Source: an uncultured Clostridia bacterium
Lineage (GTDB): Bacteria; Bacillota; Clostridia; Oscillospirales; CAG-272
Length of the DNA: 31,162 nucleotides
Direction: 5' to 3'
Assembly: GCA_937884385.1 (NCBI GenBank)
Contig: CALGCW010000285.1
Span: 1 to 31,162 of the forward strand
Shown: piece by piece, positions 24,755 through 31,162 of the stretch
Layout of the letters: every line of letters begins with the position of its first letter
Position numbering within the stretch: position 1 is the stretch's first letter
The notes under the pieces: model-generated
The model's input: only the letters and a program-made list of their open reading frames with translations
Databases searched by the model: none
What the model was told of the DNA's origin: nothing
Program-made: the position numbers and the translations under genes

Positions 24755-25123
24755 ATGCCGATAATTTACAATGGAAAAAACATAGTTTTAGCTAAGAACT
24801 TAAGAAAAAGAGCTACACCGCAAGAAAAGCATCTATGGTATGACTTTCTGAAAGATTACAAAATAAAATTCCAACGGCAAAAAGCCATAGGAGAATACAT
24901 TGTTGATTTTTATTGTCCTACCTTGAAAATTGCTATTGAAATTGACGGAAATCAGCACTATTCTAAAGAAGGTATTGAAAAGGATAGAATTCGTGCAGAA
25001 GAAATCAACAAGCAAGGTGTTCAAATTATACGAATTACAAACAAACAAATTGATAATGATTTTTCTTGGATTTGCGAGTATTTAGATACAGAGATTCAAA
25101 AATTTAAAAATAGTATTCAATAA
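24755..25123 (+). CDS. DUF559 / Vsr-like endonuclease-domain protein
   Basis: 122 residues. The N-terminus has the family box LRKRATPQEKHLWYDFL (about 16-32), then FQRQKAIGEYIVDFYCP and IAIEIDGNQHY. Asp51, Glu62 and Asp64 with His68 form a PD-(D/E)XK-like active site related to Vsr mismatch endonucleases. The gene is AT-rich, unlike the neighbouring synthetase genes, and has its own AGAGGT ribosome site. It is the only gene of the element. Lying downstream of the T-box terminator, it would be co-transcribed with valS. It may nick or cut DNA for spread of the element, or be a passenger; activity is inferred from the family only. Confidence 0.88.
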   Translation: MPIIYNGKNIVLAKNLRKRATPQEKHLWYDFLKDYKIKFQRQKAIGEYIVDFYCPTLKIAIEIDGNQHYSKEGIEKDRIRAEEINKQGVQIIRITNKQIDNDFSWICEYLDTEIQKFKNSIQ

Positions 25124-25177
25124 TTCCATTGCAAATTACATTCAATGGGATGAAGGTTATCTTGTAGAGGCTCCTTC

Positions 25178-25214
25178 CGCAGAGGGAGCTGTCACGCTTG
25201 CGTGACTGAGGGAG
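25178..25214 (-). repeat. Right terminal repeat with hairpin
   Basis: Inverted copy of the left repeat. The hairpin is GTCACGC-TT-GCGTGAC (25191-25206; in practice a 4-nt loop), with the same flanks CTCCCTCA and AGCTCCCTCTGCG when read on the minus strand. Confidence 0.85.
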
Positions 25215-25272
25215 TTCCCTTTTAGATTGATAAAAATATATTTACATACATTAAGAAAGAGAGGTTCAAGGT

Positions 25273-27918
25273 ATGAACAGCTACAACGAGCTTCCAAAGA
25301 CGTATTCGCCCTCAGAATTTGAGGACAGGATATACGCCACTTGGTGCGAAAAGGGTTATTTCACACCCGACAAAAACAATAACAATCCGTCATTTTCTAT
25401 CGTGATCCCCCCGCCCAACGTCACTGGTCAGCTTCACATGGGTCACGCCCTTGACGAAACTCTCCAGGACATTCTCGTTCGCTATAAGAGAATGCAGGGC
25501 TTCAATACTCTTTGGGTCCCCGGCACGGACCACGCGGGAATCGCAACACAGATAAAGGTTGAAGAACGTCTCCGCGTCGACGAGGGGCTTTCACGCTATG
25601 ACCTCGGCAGAGAAAAATTCCTTGAACGAGTTTGGGGCTGGAAGGACACCTACGAAGCAAGAATTACAAGTCAGTTAAAGAAGCTCGGAGCATCCTGCGA
25701 TTGGAGCCGTCAGAGATTTACTATGGACGAGGGCTGCTCAAAGGCAGTTCGCGAGGTTTTCGTAAACCTCTATAACAAGGGTCTTATTTACCGCGGCTAC
25801 AGGATCATCAACTGGTGCCCCCGTTGCCTTACCGCACTTTCCGATGCAGAGGTAGAATACAAGGATATGCCCGGTCATTTCTGGCACATCAAATACCCCA
25901 TCAAGGGCGAGGACGGCTACGTTGAGGTCGCTACCACACGTCCCGAAACAATGTTCGGTGATACTGCTGTTGCAGTTAACCCCGAGGACGAGAACACAAA
26001 GCATCTCATCGGCAAAACTCTTATCTTGCCCATCGTCAACAGAGAGATCCCCGTTATTGCCGACGATTACGTTGAGATCGGCTTCGGTACGGGTTGTGTA
26101 AAGATCACTCCCGCTCACGACCCCAACGACTTCCTCGTTGGTCAGCGTCACGACCTTGAGCAGATCAAGGTAATGAACGACGATGCGACTATGAACGCAT
26201 ACGCAGGCAAGTACGAGGGTATGGACAGATATTCCTGCCGCAAGGCTCTCGTTGCAGACCTTGAAGCACAGGGCTATCTCGTTAAAACGGTTCCCCACGA
26301 TCACAACGTTGGAGTTTGCTATCGCTGCGGCACAACGGTCGAGCCCCTTACAAGCGATCAGTGGTTCGTTAAGATGAAGCCCCTTGCAAAGCCCGCTATC
26401 GAAGCGGTTGAAAGCGGCGATGTCAGCTTTATCCCCGAAAGATTTTCCAAGAATTACTTCAACTGGATGAACAATATTCTCGACTGGTGCATCTCACGTC
26501 AGCTTTGGTGGGGCCACAGAATTCCCGCATTCTATTGCGATGACTGCGGTGAGATGACGGTTTCAAAGACCGATATCACCACCTGCCCGAAGTGCGGTGG
26601 CGCTGTTCACCAGGATGAGGACGTTCTTGACACTTGGTTCTCCTCTGCACTCTGGCCCTTCTCAACTCTCGGTTGGCCCGAATCCACAGAGGATCTTAAG
26701 AGATACTACCCCACAAGCGTACTTGTCACAGGCTACGATATAATCACCTTCTGGGTATCCCGTATGATATTCTCAGGACTTGAGCATATGGGAGAAAAGC
26801 CCTTCTCCACAGTATTCATTCACGGTCTTGTAAGAGATGCACAGGGCAGAAAAATGTCTAAATCTCTCGGCAACGGTATCGATCCCCTTGAGATCATCGA
26901 TCAGTACGGTGCAGACGCGCTCCGCTTTGCTCTTGCAACGGGCAACTCCCCCGGAAACGATATGAGATTTTCAGATGAAAAGATCGAGGCAGCAAGAAAC
27001 TTTGCAAACAAGCTCTGGAACGCATCCCGCTTCGTAAGAATGAACCTCACCATCGACGAGATCAAGCTCCCCGAAGAGTCCAAGCTCGCGCTTGAGGATA
27101 AATGGATACTCACAAAATTCAACGAGCTCACAAAGTCAGTAATCACCAACCTTGACAGATTTGAGGTCGGCGTTGCGCTCTCCGAGATCTACAGCTTCAC
27201 CTGGGACATCTTCTGTGACTGGTATATCGAGCTTGCAAAAGCAAGATTTAACGAAAAGGATACTGAGGCTAACCACATCTGCCAGAACGTTATCGCATAC
27301 GTTCTCAACGGCACACTCAAGCTCCTTCATCCCTTTATGCCCTTCATCACCGAGGAGATATATCAGGCTCTTCCTCACAGCAAGGAAAGCATAATGATTG
27401 ATAACTACCCCGAGTATAACAGCGCCCTCTCCTTCTCCGACGATGCGGAAAAGATGACTAAGATCATCGATGCTATCACGGCTATCCGTGCAAGAAGAAG
27501 CGAGATGAACGTTGCTCCCTCCAAGAAGGCAAAGGTATTCATCGAAACGAGATACACCGATATTTTCGGCGCATCGAGCGAAGCATTCTTCGTTCGCCTT
27601 GCATCTGCAAGCGATCTTTGCGTTGCCGAAAGATTTAGCGGTGAGGTAAGTGCGGATAACTCCGTTCAGATCATCACCGATGCAGCAACCATCTATCTTC
27701 CCCTTTCCGATATCATAGATTTTGAAAAGGAAAAGGCTCGTCTTGAAGGCGAAAAGAAGCGTCTTGAGGGCGAGATCGAAAGAATTGAAAAGAAGCTCTC
27801 AAATGCGGGCTTCGTTTCCAAGGCTCCCGCAGCAGTCGTTGACGGTGAGAAAGCAAAGATGGCTAAATACCGCGAAAATCTCGACGGTGTCCTTGCCGCA
27901 CTTGCAAAGCTTAATTAA
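25273..27918 (+). CDS. valS: Valyl-tRNA synthetase
   Basis: Class I synthetase that charges tRNA-Val. The HIGH-type motif is HMGH (55-58), preceded by PPPNVTG. The CP1 editing domain includes ATTRPETMFGDTAVAV. The KMSKS loop is at 527-531. A Cys-rich zinc knuckle (CDDCGEM then CPKCGG) is in the connective region. The anticodon-binding helices and a C-terminal coiled-coil arm (about 815-881) complete the enzyme. At 881 residues it is normal length. A GAGG site lies 8 nt before ATG. It is regulated by the T-box at 24306-24565, although a 624-bp element now lies in between. A terminator follows closely. Confidence 0.98.
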   Translation: MNSYNELPKTYSPSEFEDRIYATWCEKGYFTPDKNNNNPSFSIVIPPPNVTGQLHMGHALDETLQDILVRYKRMQGFNTLWVPGTDHAGIATQIKVEERLRVDEGLSRYDLGREKFLERVWGWKDTYEARITSQLKKLGASCDWSRQRFTMDEGCSKAVREVFVNLYNKGLIYRGYRIINWCPRCLTALSDAEVEYKDMPGHFWHIKYPIKGEDGYVEVATTRPETMFGDTAVAVNPEDENTKHLIGKTLILPIVNREIPVIADDYVEIGFGTGCVKITPAHDPNDFLVGQRHDLEQIKVMNDDATMNAYAGKYEGMDRYSCRKALVADLEAQGYLVKTVPHDHNVGVCYRCGTTVEPLTSDQWFVKMKPLAKPAIEAVESGDVSFIPERFSKNYFNWMNNILDWCISRQLWWGHRIPAFYCDDCGEMTVSKTDITTCPKCGGAVHQDEDVLDTWFSSALWPFSTLGWPESTEDLKRYYPTSVLVTGYDIITFWVSRMIFSGLEHMGEKPFSTVFIHGLVRDAQGRKMSKSLGNGIDPLEIIDQYGADALRFALATGNSPGNDMRFSDEKIEAARNFANKLWNASRFVRMNLTIDEIKLPEESKLALEDKWILTKFNELTKSVITNLDRFEVGVALSEIYSFTWDIFCDWYIELAKARFNEKDTEANHICQNVIAYVLNGTLKLLHPFMPFITEEIYQALPHSKESIMIDNYPEYNSALSFSDDAEKMTKIIDAITAIRARRSEMNVAPSKKAKVFIETRYTDIFGASSEAFFVRLASASDLCVAERFSGEVSADNSVQIITDAATIYLPLSDIIDFEKEKARLEGEKKRLEGEIERIEKKLSNAGFVSKAPAAVVDGEKAKMAKYRENLDGVLAALAKLN

Positions 27919-27926
27919 ATTCTGAT

Positions 27927-27954
27927 ACCATCCGAGCCACACGGCTCGGATGGT
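27927..27954 (+). terminator. Terminator of valS
   Basis: 12-bp perfect stem ACCATCCGAGCC / GGCTCGGATGGT with an ACAC loop. The T-tract is short, so read-through into the next gene, which starts 17 bp later, is possible. Confidence 0.75.
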
Positions 27955-27971
27955 TTGTATACGGAGATTTT

Positions 27972-28292
27972 ATGATTATCGCAACACAAACCGAGAGCAA
28001 GCTTTATTCTTATTCAAGATTATACGTGGGAAACAGCCGCACTGAGGTGATTTACCTCGACTATCCTCTTGAGCTGACAAAAAAAGAATACTTGATACTG
28101 TACACCTTGCTTGAAAACGCGTCTAAGCCTTTATCTGCTAAGGAGCTTATAAAAATTACGAACACAACTATGACCGAGAAAAACGTGGTCTACCACGTCT
28201 CAAGCATAAACAGAAAGGCAAAGAAGATCGGAAAGAGGAAAATAATTCATAATAGGAGTAAAATAGGATATTTTTTGAACGAAGAAATGTAA
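27972..28292 (+). CDS. Orphan winged-helix (OmpR/PhoB-type) DNA-binding protein
   Basis: 106 residues. After a short beta-strand lead (about 1-35) comes the Trans_reg_C-like winged helix: LTKKEYLILYTLLEN, PLSAKELIKIT, then the recognition helix region KNVVYHVSSINRKAKKIG and the wing IIHNRSKIGYFL near the end. There is no receiver domain, sensor partner or membrane helix. A CGGAG site lies 5 nt before ATG. No clear promoter lies in the 17 bp after the valS terminator, so it may depend on read-through. The target is unknown. Confidence 0.72.
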   Translation: MIIATQTESKLYSYSRLYVGNSRTEVIYLDYPLELTKKEYLILYTLLENASKPLSAKELIKITNTTMTEKNVVYHVSSINRKAKKIGKRKIIHNRSKIGYFLNEEM

Positions 28293-28298
28293 AAATTC

Positions 28299-28327
28299 TT
28301 GACAACTTTTTGATAATATGCTATAAT
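28299..28327 (+). promoter_or_regulatory. Sigma-A promoter of the methylglyoxal-synthase-like gene
   Basis: Perfect consensus TTGACA (28299-28304), 17-bp spacer, TATAAT (28322-28327). The leader is about 78 nt, AT-rich and without clear structure. Confidence 0.9.
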
Positions 28328-28411
28328 GACTTATAAATTGTGTAAATTTTTATTCATTCGCTATTTTTATCAGAGTTTATTAGTATACAACATATACGGA
28401 AAGGACATAGA

Positions 28412-28846
28412 ATGGAAATTGCAATTATTGCTCACGACATGAAAAAAGAACTTATGACACAATTCTGTATTGCTTATTGCGGCATTTTGAGTAAGCACAA
28501 TCTGTGCGCTACGAGCATTACTGCAAAATATATTTCCGACGCTACGGGGCTTAAGATCGAGAAGCTTCTTACGGGAGAGCACGGCGGCGAACAGCAGATC
28601 ACTTCCCGCCTTGCTTATAACGAGATCGACCTTCTTCTCAACTTCAGAGATACACGCTCCTTCTCGGCATATAACGAGGAAGAAGCCGAAATGATGAGAA
28701 TGTGCGACCTTCACAATATTCCCGTTGCAACCAACATCGCAACCGCTGAGATACTCGTTCAGGCTCTTGACCGCGGCGACCTTAACTGGCGCGAGGTATA
28801 CAATCCCCGTTCCGAATATAACAGAAAAAGAAACGGTCTTATTTAA
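28412..28846 (+). CDS. Methylglyoxal synthase-like protein with altered active site
   Basis: 144 residues with the MGS-like fold. The N-terminal HD pair (His8-Asp9 in IAHDMKK) and the C-terminal NIPVATNIATAE are conserved. An ungapped comparison with E. coli MgsA from GGDQQ to VATN shows: catalytic Asp71 is Glu60, His98 is Tyr87 and Asp101 is Glu90, while Asp91 is kept (Asp80). In the phosphate loop, ATGTTG reads ATSITA and the SGP segment reads TGE. Family methylglyoxal synthases convert DHAP to methylglyoxal; with these changes it may be slow, act on another ligand, or be a sensor. It is a single gene with a strong promoter. I therefore do not give it the symbol mgsA. Confidence 0.82.
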   Translation: MEIAIIAHDMKKELMTQFCIAYCGILSKHNLCATSITAKYISDATGLKIEKLLTGEHGGEQQITSRLAYNEIDLLLNFRDTRSFSAYNEEEAEMMRMCDLHNIPVATNIATAEILVQALDRGDLNWREVYNPRSEYNRKRNGLI

Positions 28847-28853
28847 TTTCTTC

Positions 28854-28882
28854 TTGACAAAGCGTTTGCTTTGTGCTAAAAT
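28854..28882 (+). promoter_or_regulatory. Sigma-A promoter of the thrS T-box leader
   Basis: TTGACA (28854-28859), 17-bp spacer, TAAAAT (28877-28882), starting 8 bp after the preceding stop codon. No terminator is seen between the two units. Confidence 0.88.
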
Positions 28883-28888
28883 CTAAAA

Positions 28889-29082
28889 ATGCAAGGGACA
28901 TGTTCCTCTGCAAGGTCTTGTTCAGAGAGAGGATAATTTGCTGTGATATCCTTCAAGGCGGCAGACGGAGTACCACCCGTGCGTCACGTTCAATACTCCC
29001 TCAAAGTTAAAATTTCGGGTGGAACCGTGCGTTTATTTGTTTATCGCACCCCGAATGGCTTTTGCCATTCGGGGTGTTTTTA
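28889..29082 (+). ncRNA. T-box riboswitch (thrS type)
   Basis: Compact T-box leader. The stem I CAGAGAGAGG segment is near 28923-28932. ACC at 28972-28974, followed by A, is the likely threonine specifier. The T-box element is GGGTGGAACCGTGCG (29017-29031), with a GTGCG end instead of the common CGCG. The terminator has a 13-bp perfect stem CACCCCGAATGGC / GCCATTCGGGGTG (29047-29076) and a T-run. The gene downstream is thrS, as expected. Confidence 0.92.
29047..29082 (+). terminator. Regulated terminator of the thrS T-box
   Basis: 13-bp perfect stem, TTTT loop and a T-run from 29077. It competes with the antiterminator formed by the T-box element. Confidence 0.92.
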
Positions 29083-29119
29083 TATTGTAATCTTTTTATT
29101 ATAAATAGGAGAAAAAGCT

Positions 29120-31057
29120 ATGAAAATCAAACTTTTTGATCTTGATCTTTCTTTCGATGCGCCCATCACGGTCTATGATGCGGCTCGCAGCGCAGAAAGG
29201 ATCGACCGCAGCGTTATAGCTGCAAAGGTTAACGGCAACGTTGTTGCTCTTAACTACCTTATTGAGGATGATGCCGAAGTCGAGCTTCTTACGTTCAAGG
29301 ATCCCGAGGGCAAGCACGTTTTCAATCACACTGCAAGCCATATTCTTGCGCAGGCTGTAAAGCGTCTCTATCCCGAGACGAAGCTTACCATAGGTCCCGC
29401 TATTGAGAACGGCTTCTATTACGACTTTGATTCAGAGGTATCCTTCACTCCCGATATGCTTGCAAAGCTCGAGAGCGAAATGAAAAAGATAGTAAAAGAA
29501 AATCTTCTTATCACAAGAAGTGAGCTCCCCCGCGCAGAAGCCATCGCGCTTATGCAGGAAAAGGACGAGCCCTATAAGGTACAGCTCATTGAGGAGCTCC
29601 CCGAGGATGCAGTCATCAGCTTCTATACACAGGGTGAGTTCACAGACCTTTGCGCAGGTCCCCACCTTTTCTCAACGGGCGCAGTCAAGGCTATCAAGCT
29701 CACACAGTGCACGGGCGCTTATTGGAAGGGTGACCAGAAAAACAAGATGCTTCAGAGAATATACGGCATCGCCTTCCCCTCCAAGGATGAATTGAACGCA
29801 TATGTCACAATGCTTGAGGAAGCAAGAAAACGCGACCACAATAAGATCGGACGTGAGCTTGAATATTTCACAACGGTAGACTGCATAGGTCAGGGTCTCC
29901 CCATCCTTCTTCCAAAGGGAGCAAGAACGATACAGGCTCTTCAAAGATGGATCGAGGACGAGGAGCAGAGACGCGGCTACCTCCTCACAAAAACTCCCCT
30001 TATGGCAAAGCGCGACCTTTACCGAATTTCCGGTCACTGGGATCACTACCTTGACGGCATGTTCATTCTAGGCGACCCCTATGATGAGACAAAGGAATGC
30101 TTTGCGCTCCGTCCAATGACCTGTCCCTTCCAGTATCAGGTATTCCTCAATAAAAAGCGTTCCTACCGCGACCTTCCTATGCGTCTTGGTGAAACGTCAA
30201 CTCTTTTCAGAAACGAGGATAGCGGTGAGATGCACGGTCTTATCCGCGTTCGTCAGTTTACTATTTCCGAAGGACACCTTATCATTCGCCCCGAGCAGCT
30301 TGAAGAGGAGTTCAAGGGTTGCCTTGACCTCGCGCTTTACTGCCTCGATACACTTGGACTTCGTGAGGATTGCTCATTCCGCTTCTCACAGTGGGATCCC
30401 GCAAGAACCGATAAATACGAGGGTACACCCGAGCAGTGGGAGCTTGCACAGAGCATTATGGAAAAGCTTCTCAACGCAAACCTCGGTGAGGGCAACTACA
30501 CAATTGGCAAGGACGAAGCAGCGTTCTACGGTCCTAAGCTCGATATCCAGATAAAGAATGTTTTCGGCAAAGAGGATACTCTTATCACTATCCAGATCGA
30601 TATGCTTCTTGCAAAGAAGTTCGGTATGGAATACGTTGACTCCGACAATACGCTCAAAACACCCTATATCATTCACAGAACATCTATGGGCTGCTACGAG
30701 AGAACTCTCGCACTCCTTCTTGAAAAGTATGCAGGCGCCCTTCCCACTTGGATGGCTCCCGTTCAGGTCAAGATGCTTCCTATGGGCGATTCTCAGATCG
30801 CATATTGCGATGAGCTCTCCCGCCGTCTGACGGCTCTCGGCATTAGAAACGAAGTCGACAGAAGAAACGAGACTATCGGATATAAGATCAGAAACGCACA
30901 GCAGGAAAAGGTTCCCTATATGCTCGTTGTGGGCGGCAAGGAGCTTGAAGCCGGCACCGTTGCGGTTCGTTCACGCAAGGACGGCGACATCGGCACAATG
31001 ACCCCCGACGAATTCATCCTTAAGATCGCAAAGGAAATTGCGGACAAGGTGAGATAA
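29120..31057 (+). CDS. thrS: Threonyl-tRNA synthetase
   Basis: Class II synthetase that charges tRNA-Thr. The TGS domain (1-60) is followed by the second additional (editing) domain with HTASH and CAGPH (about 73-185). The catalytic core has zinc ligands Cys335, His386 and His519, matching E. coli C334, H385 and H511. The C-terminal anticodon-binding domain starts near 545. Motif 2 reads TSTLFRNE-(D)SGEMHGLIRVRQF and the zinc segment PMTCPFQ, differing from the E. coli-type HRYE and NCPGH versions; I recall this variant from other Clostridia. At 645 residues it is complete. A GGAG site lies before ATG, and it is controlled by the T-box upstream. Confidence 0.97.
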   Translation: MKIKLFDLDLSFDAPITVYDAARSAERIDRSVIAAKVNGNVVALNYLIEDDAEVELLTFKDPEGKHVFNHTASHILAQAVKRLYPETKLTIGPAIENGFYYDFDSEVSFTPDMLAKLESEMKKIVKENLLITRSELPRAEAIALMQEKDEPYKVQLIEELPEDAVISFYTQGEFTDLCAGPHLFSTGAVKAIKLTQCTGAYWKGDQKNKMLQRIYGIAFPSKDELNAYVTMLEEARKRDHNKIGRELEYFTTVDCIGQGLPILLPKGARTIQALQRWIEDEEQRRGYLLTKTPLMAKRDLYRISGHWDHYLDGMFILGDPYDETKECFALRPMTCPFQYQVFLNKKRSYRDLPMRLGETSTLFRNEDSGEMHGLIRVRQFTISEGHLIIRPEQLEEEFKGCLDLALYCLDTLGLREDCSFRFSQWDPARTDKYEGTPEQWELAQSIMEKLLNANLGEGNYTIGKDEAAFYGPKLDIQIKNVFGKEDTLITIQIDMLLAKKFGMEYVDSDNTLKTPYIIHRTSMGCYERTLALLLEKYAGALPTWMAPVQVKMLPMGDSQIAYCDELSRRLTALGIRNEVDRRNETIGYKIRNAQQEKVPYMLVVGGKELEAGTVAVRSRKDGDIGTMTPDEFILKIAKEIADKVR

Positions 31058-31071
31058 AGAAATAAAAAACT

Positions 31072-31099
31072 AAAAGCGGAGAATTTTCTCCGCTTTTTT
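31072..31099. terminator. Terminator of thrS (probably bidirectional)
   Basis: 10-bp stem AAAAGCGGAG / CTCCGCTTTT with a 6-nt loop and a T-run. It lies between thrS and the end of the convergent gene at the window edge. Confidence 0.88.
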
Positions 31100-31104
31100 G
31101 TATT

Positions 31105-31161
31105 CTATTCGGTCTGCGGCAAACTATCCTTGTCATAGAAGACAAGCGTTCCGTTTTCGTA
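31105..31161 (-). CDS. 3' end of an unidentified convergent gene (partial)
   Basis: Open frame entering from the right edge and ending in TAG at 31105-31107, directly before the shared terminator. The last 18 residues end KDSLPQTE. Position, terminator and frame suit a real gene end, but too little is visible to name it. Confidence 0.45.
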   Translation of the reverse strand, partial: YENGTLVFYDKDSLPQTE

Positions 31162-31162
31162 T

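Larger units (their letters stand above)
24591..25214 (+). mobile_element. 624-bp DUF559-bearing element bounded by inverted hairpin repeats
   Basis: The two ends are inverted copies of one sequence: left 24591-24626 and right 25178-25214, each starting CTCCCTCAGTCA from outside and ending AGCTCCCTCTGCG. A further shared GGAGCCTCT block lies inside (24679-24687; reverse complement at 25166-25174). Between them lies a single gene for a DUF559 endonuclease-like protein with much lower GC than its surroundings. No transposase and no obvious target duplication are seen. It splits the T-box leader from valS, so insertion is the simplest explanation. Such DUF559-plus-repeat units recur in gut Firmicutes, but how they move is not established. 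Confidence 0.75.

Noticed and set aside
25738..26304. A 188-codon minus-strand open frame inside valS
   Set aside because: valS is unmistakable on the other strand; the antisense frame has no ribosome site, and its valine-rich, Cys-rich composition is what reverse translation of the synthetase produces.
28860..28990. tRNA-like folds in the T-box leaders
   Set aside because: The stems belong to T-box stem I and the antiterminator; no cloverleaf with a CCA end or T-loop could be formed. No tRNA or rRNA gene was seen in the window.

Overview
The window looks like the chromosome of a mid-GC, low-complexity Firmicute of class Clostridia, probably an uncultured or gut-type lineage. The grounds are: Gram-positive style strong ribosome binding sites; consensus sigma-A promoters with 17-bp spacers; T-box leaders on aminoacyl-tRNA synthetase genes; TrmFO (the folate-dependent m5U54 enzyme typical of Firmicutes); and the linkage of rnc, a radical SAM gene, smc and ftsY. 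No phage, plasmid or CRISPR signal is visible. Genus-level placement cannot be read from the sequence.

Region 1-12000 (minus strand) is one long compact gene series, transcribed from right to left: a TrmH-family 23S rRNA 2'-O-methyltransferase, dprA, topA, trmFO, rnc, an Elp3-like radical SAM gene, smc, and ftsY running off the left edge. Spacings are mostly under 30 bp or overlapping. It combines RNA modification and processing with DNA topology, segregation and DNA uptake. Upstream of it (12179-13361) lies the infC-rpmI-rplT translation operon, with its own consensus promoter, an attenuator-bearing leader and an apparent AUC start codon for IF3.

Region 13571-19689 holds a putative lipoprotein gene and the UvrD/PcrA helicase gene, divergently transcribed from back-to-back consensus promoters. 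These are followed by a two-TM hypothetical gene and comEC (minus). Region 19724-20133 is a monocistronic acyl carrier protein gene with a perfect consensus promoter and a structured 5' UTR. Region 20137-23843 (minus) is a tight operon alr, two CPBP-family membrane protease paralogs, and tadA. The alr start should be moved to an internal TTG codon.

Region 23914-31162 (plus strand) holds a strongly expressed 77-aa two-TM protein, then a valine-type T-box leader that should control valS. A 624-bp foreign element (24591-25214) sits between the T-box terminator and valS. It is bounded by inverted, hairpin-forming repeats and carries one AT-rich DUF559/Vsr-like endonuclease gene. After valS come an orphan winged-helix protein, a methylglyoxal-synthase-like protein in which several catalytic residues are changed, and thrS behind its own T-box. 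The last few bases contain the 3' end of a further minus-strand gene.

The most interesting items are: the DUF559 element inserted in the T-box/valS transcription unit and its pair of compensatorily varied hairpin ends; the altered methylglyoxal-synthase-like protein; the structured acpP leader; the palindromes in the promoter of the 77-aa membrane protein; the non-canonical infC start and attenuator; and ComEC with a degenerate metallo-beta-lactamase domain.
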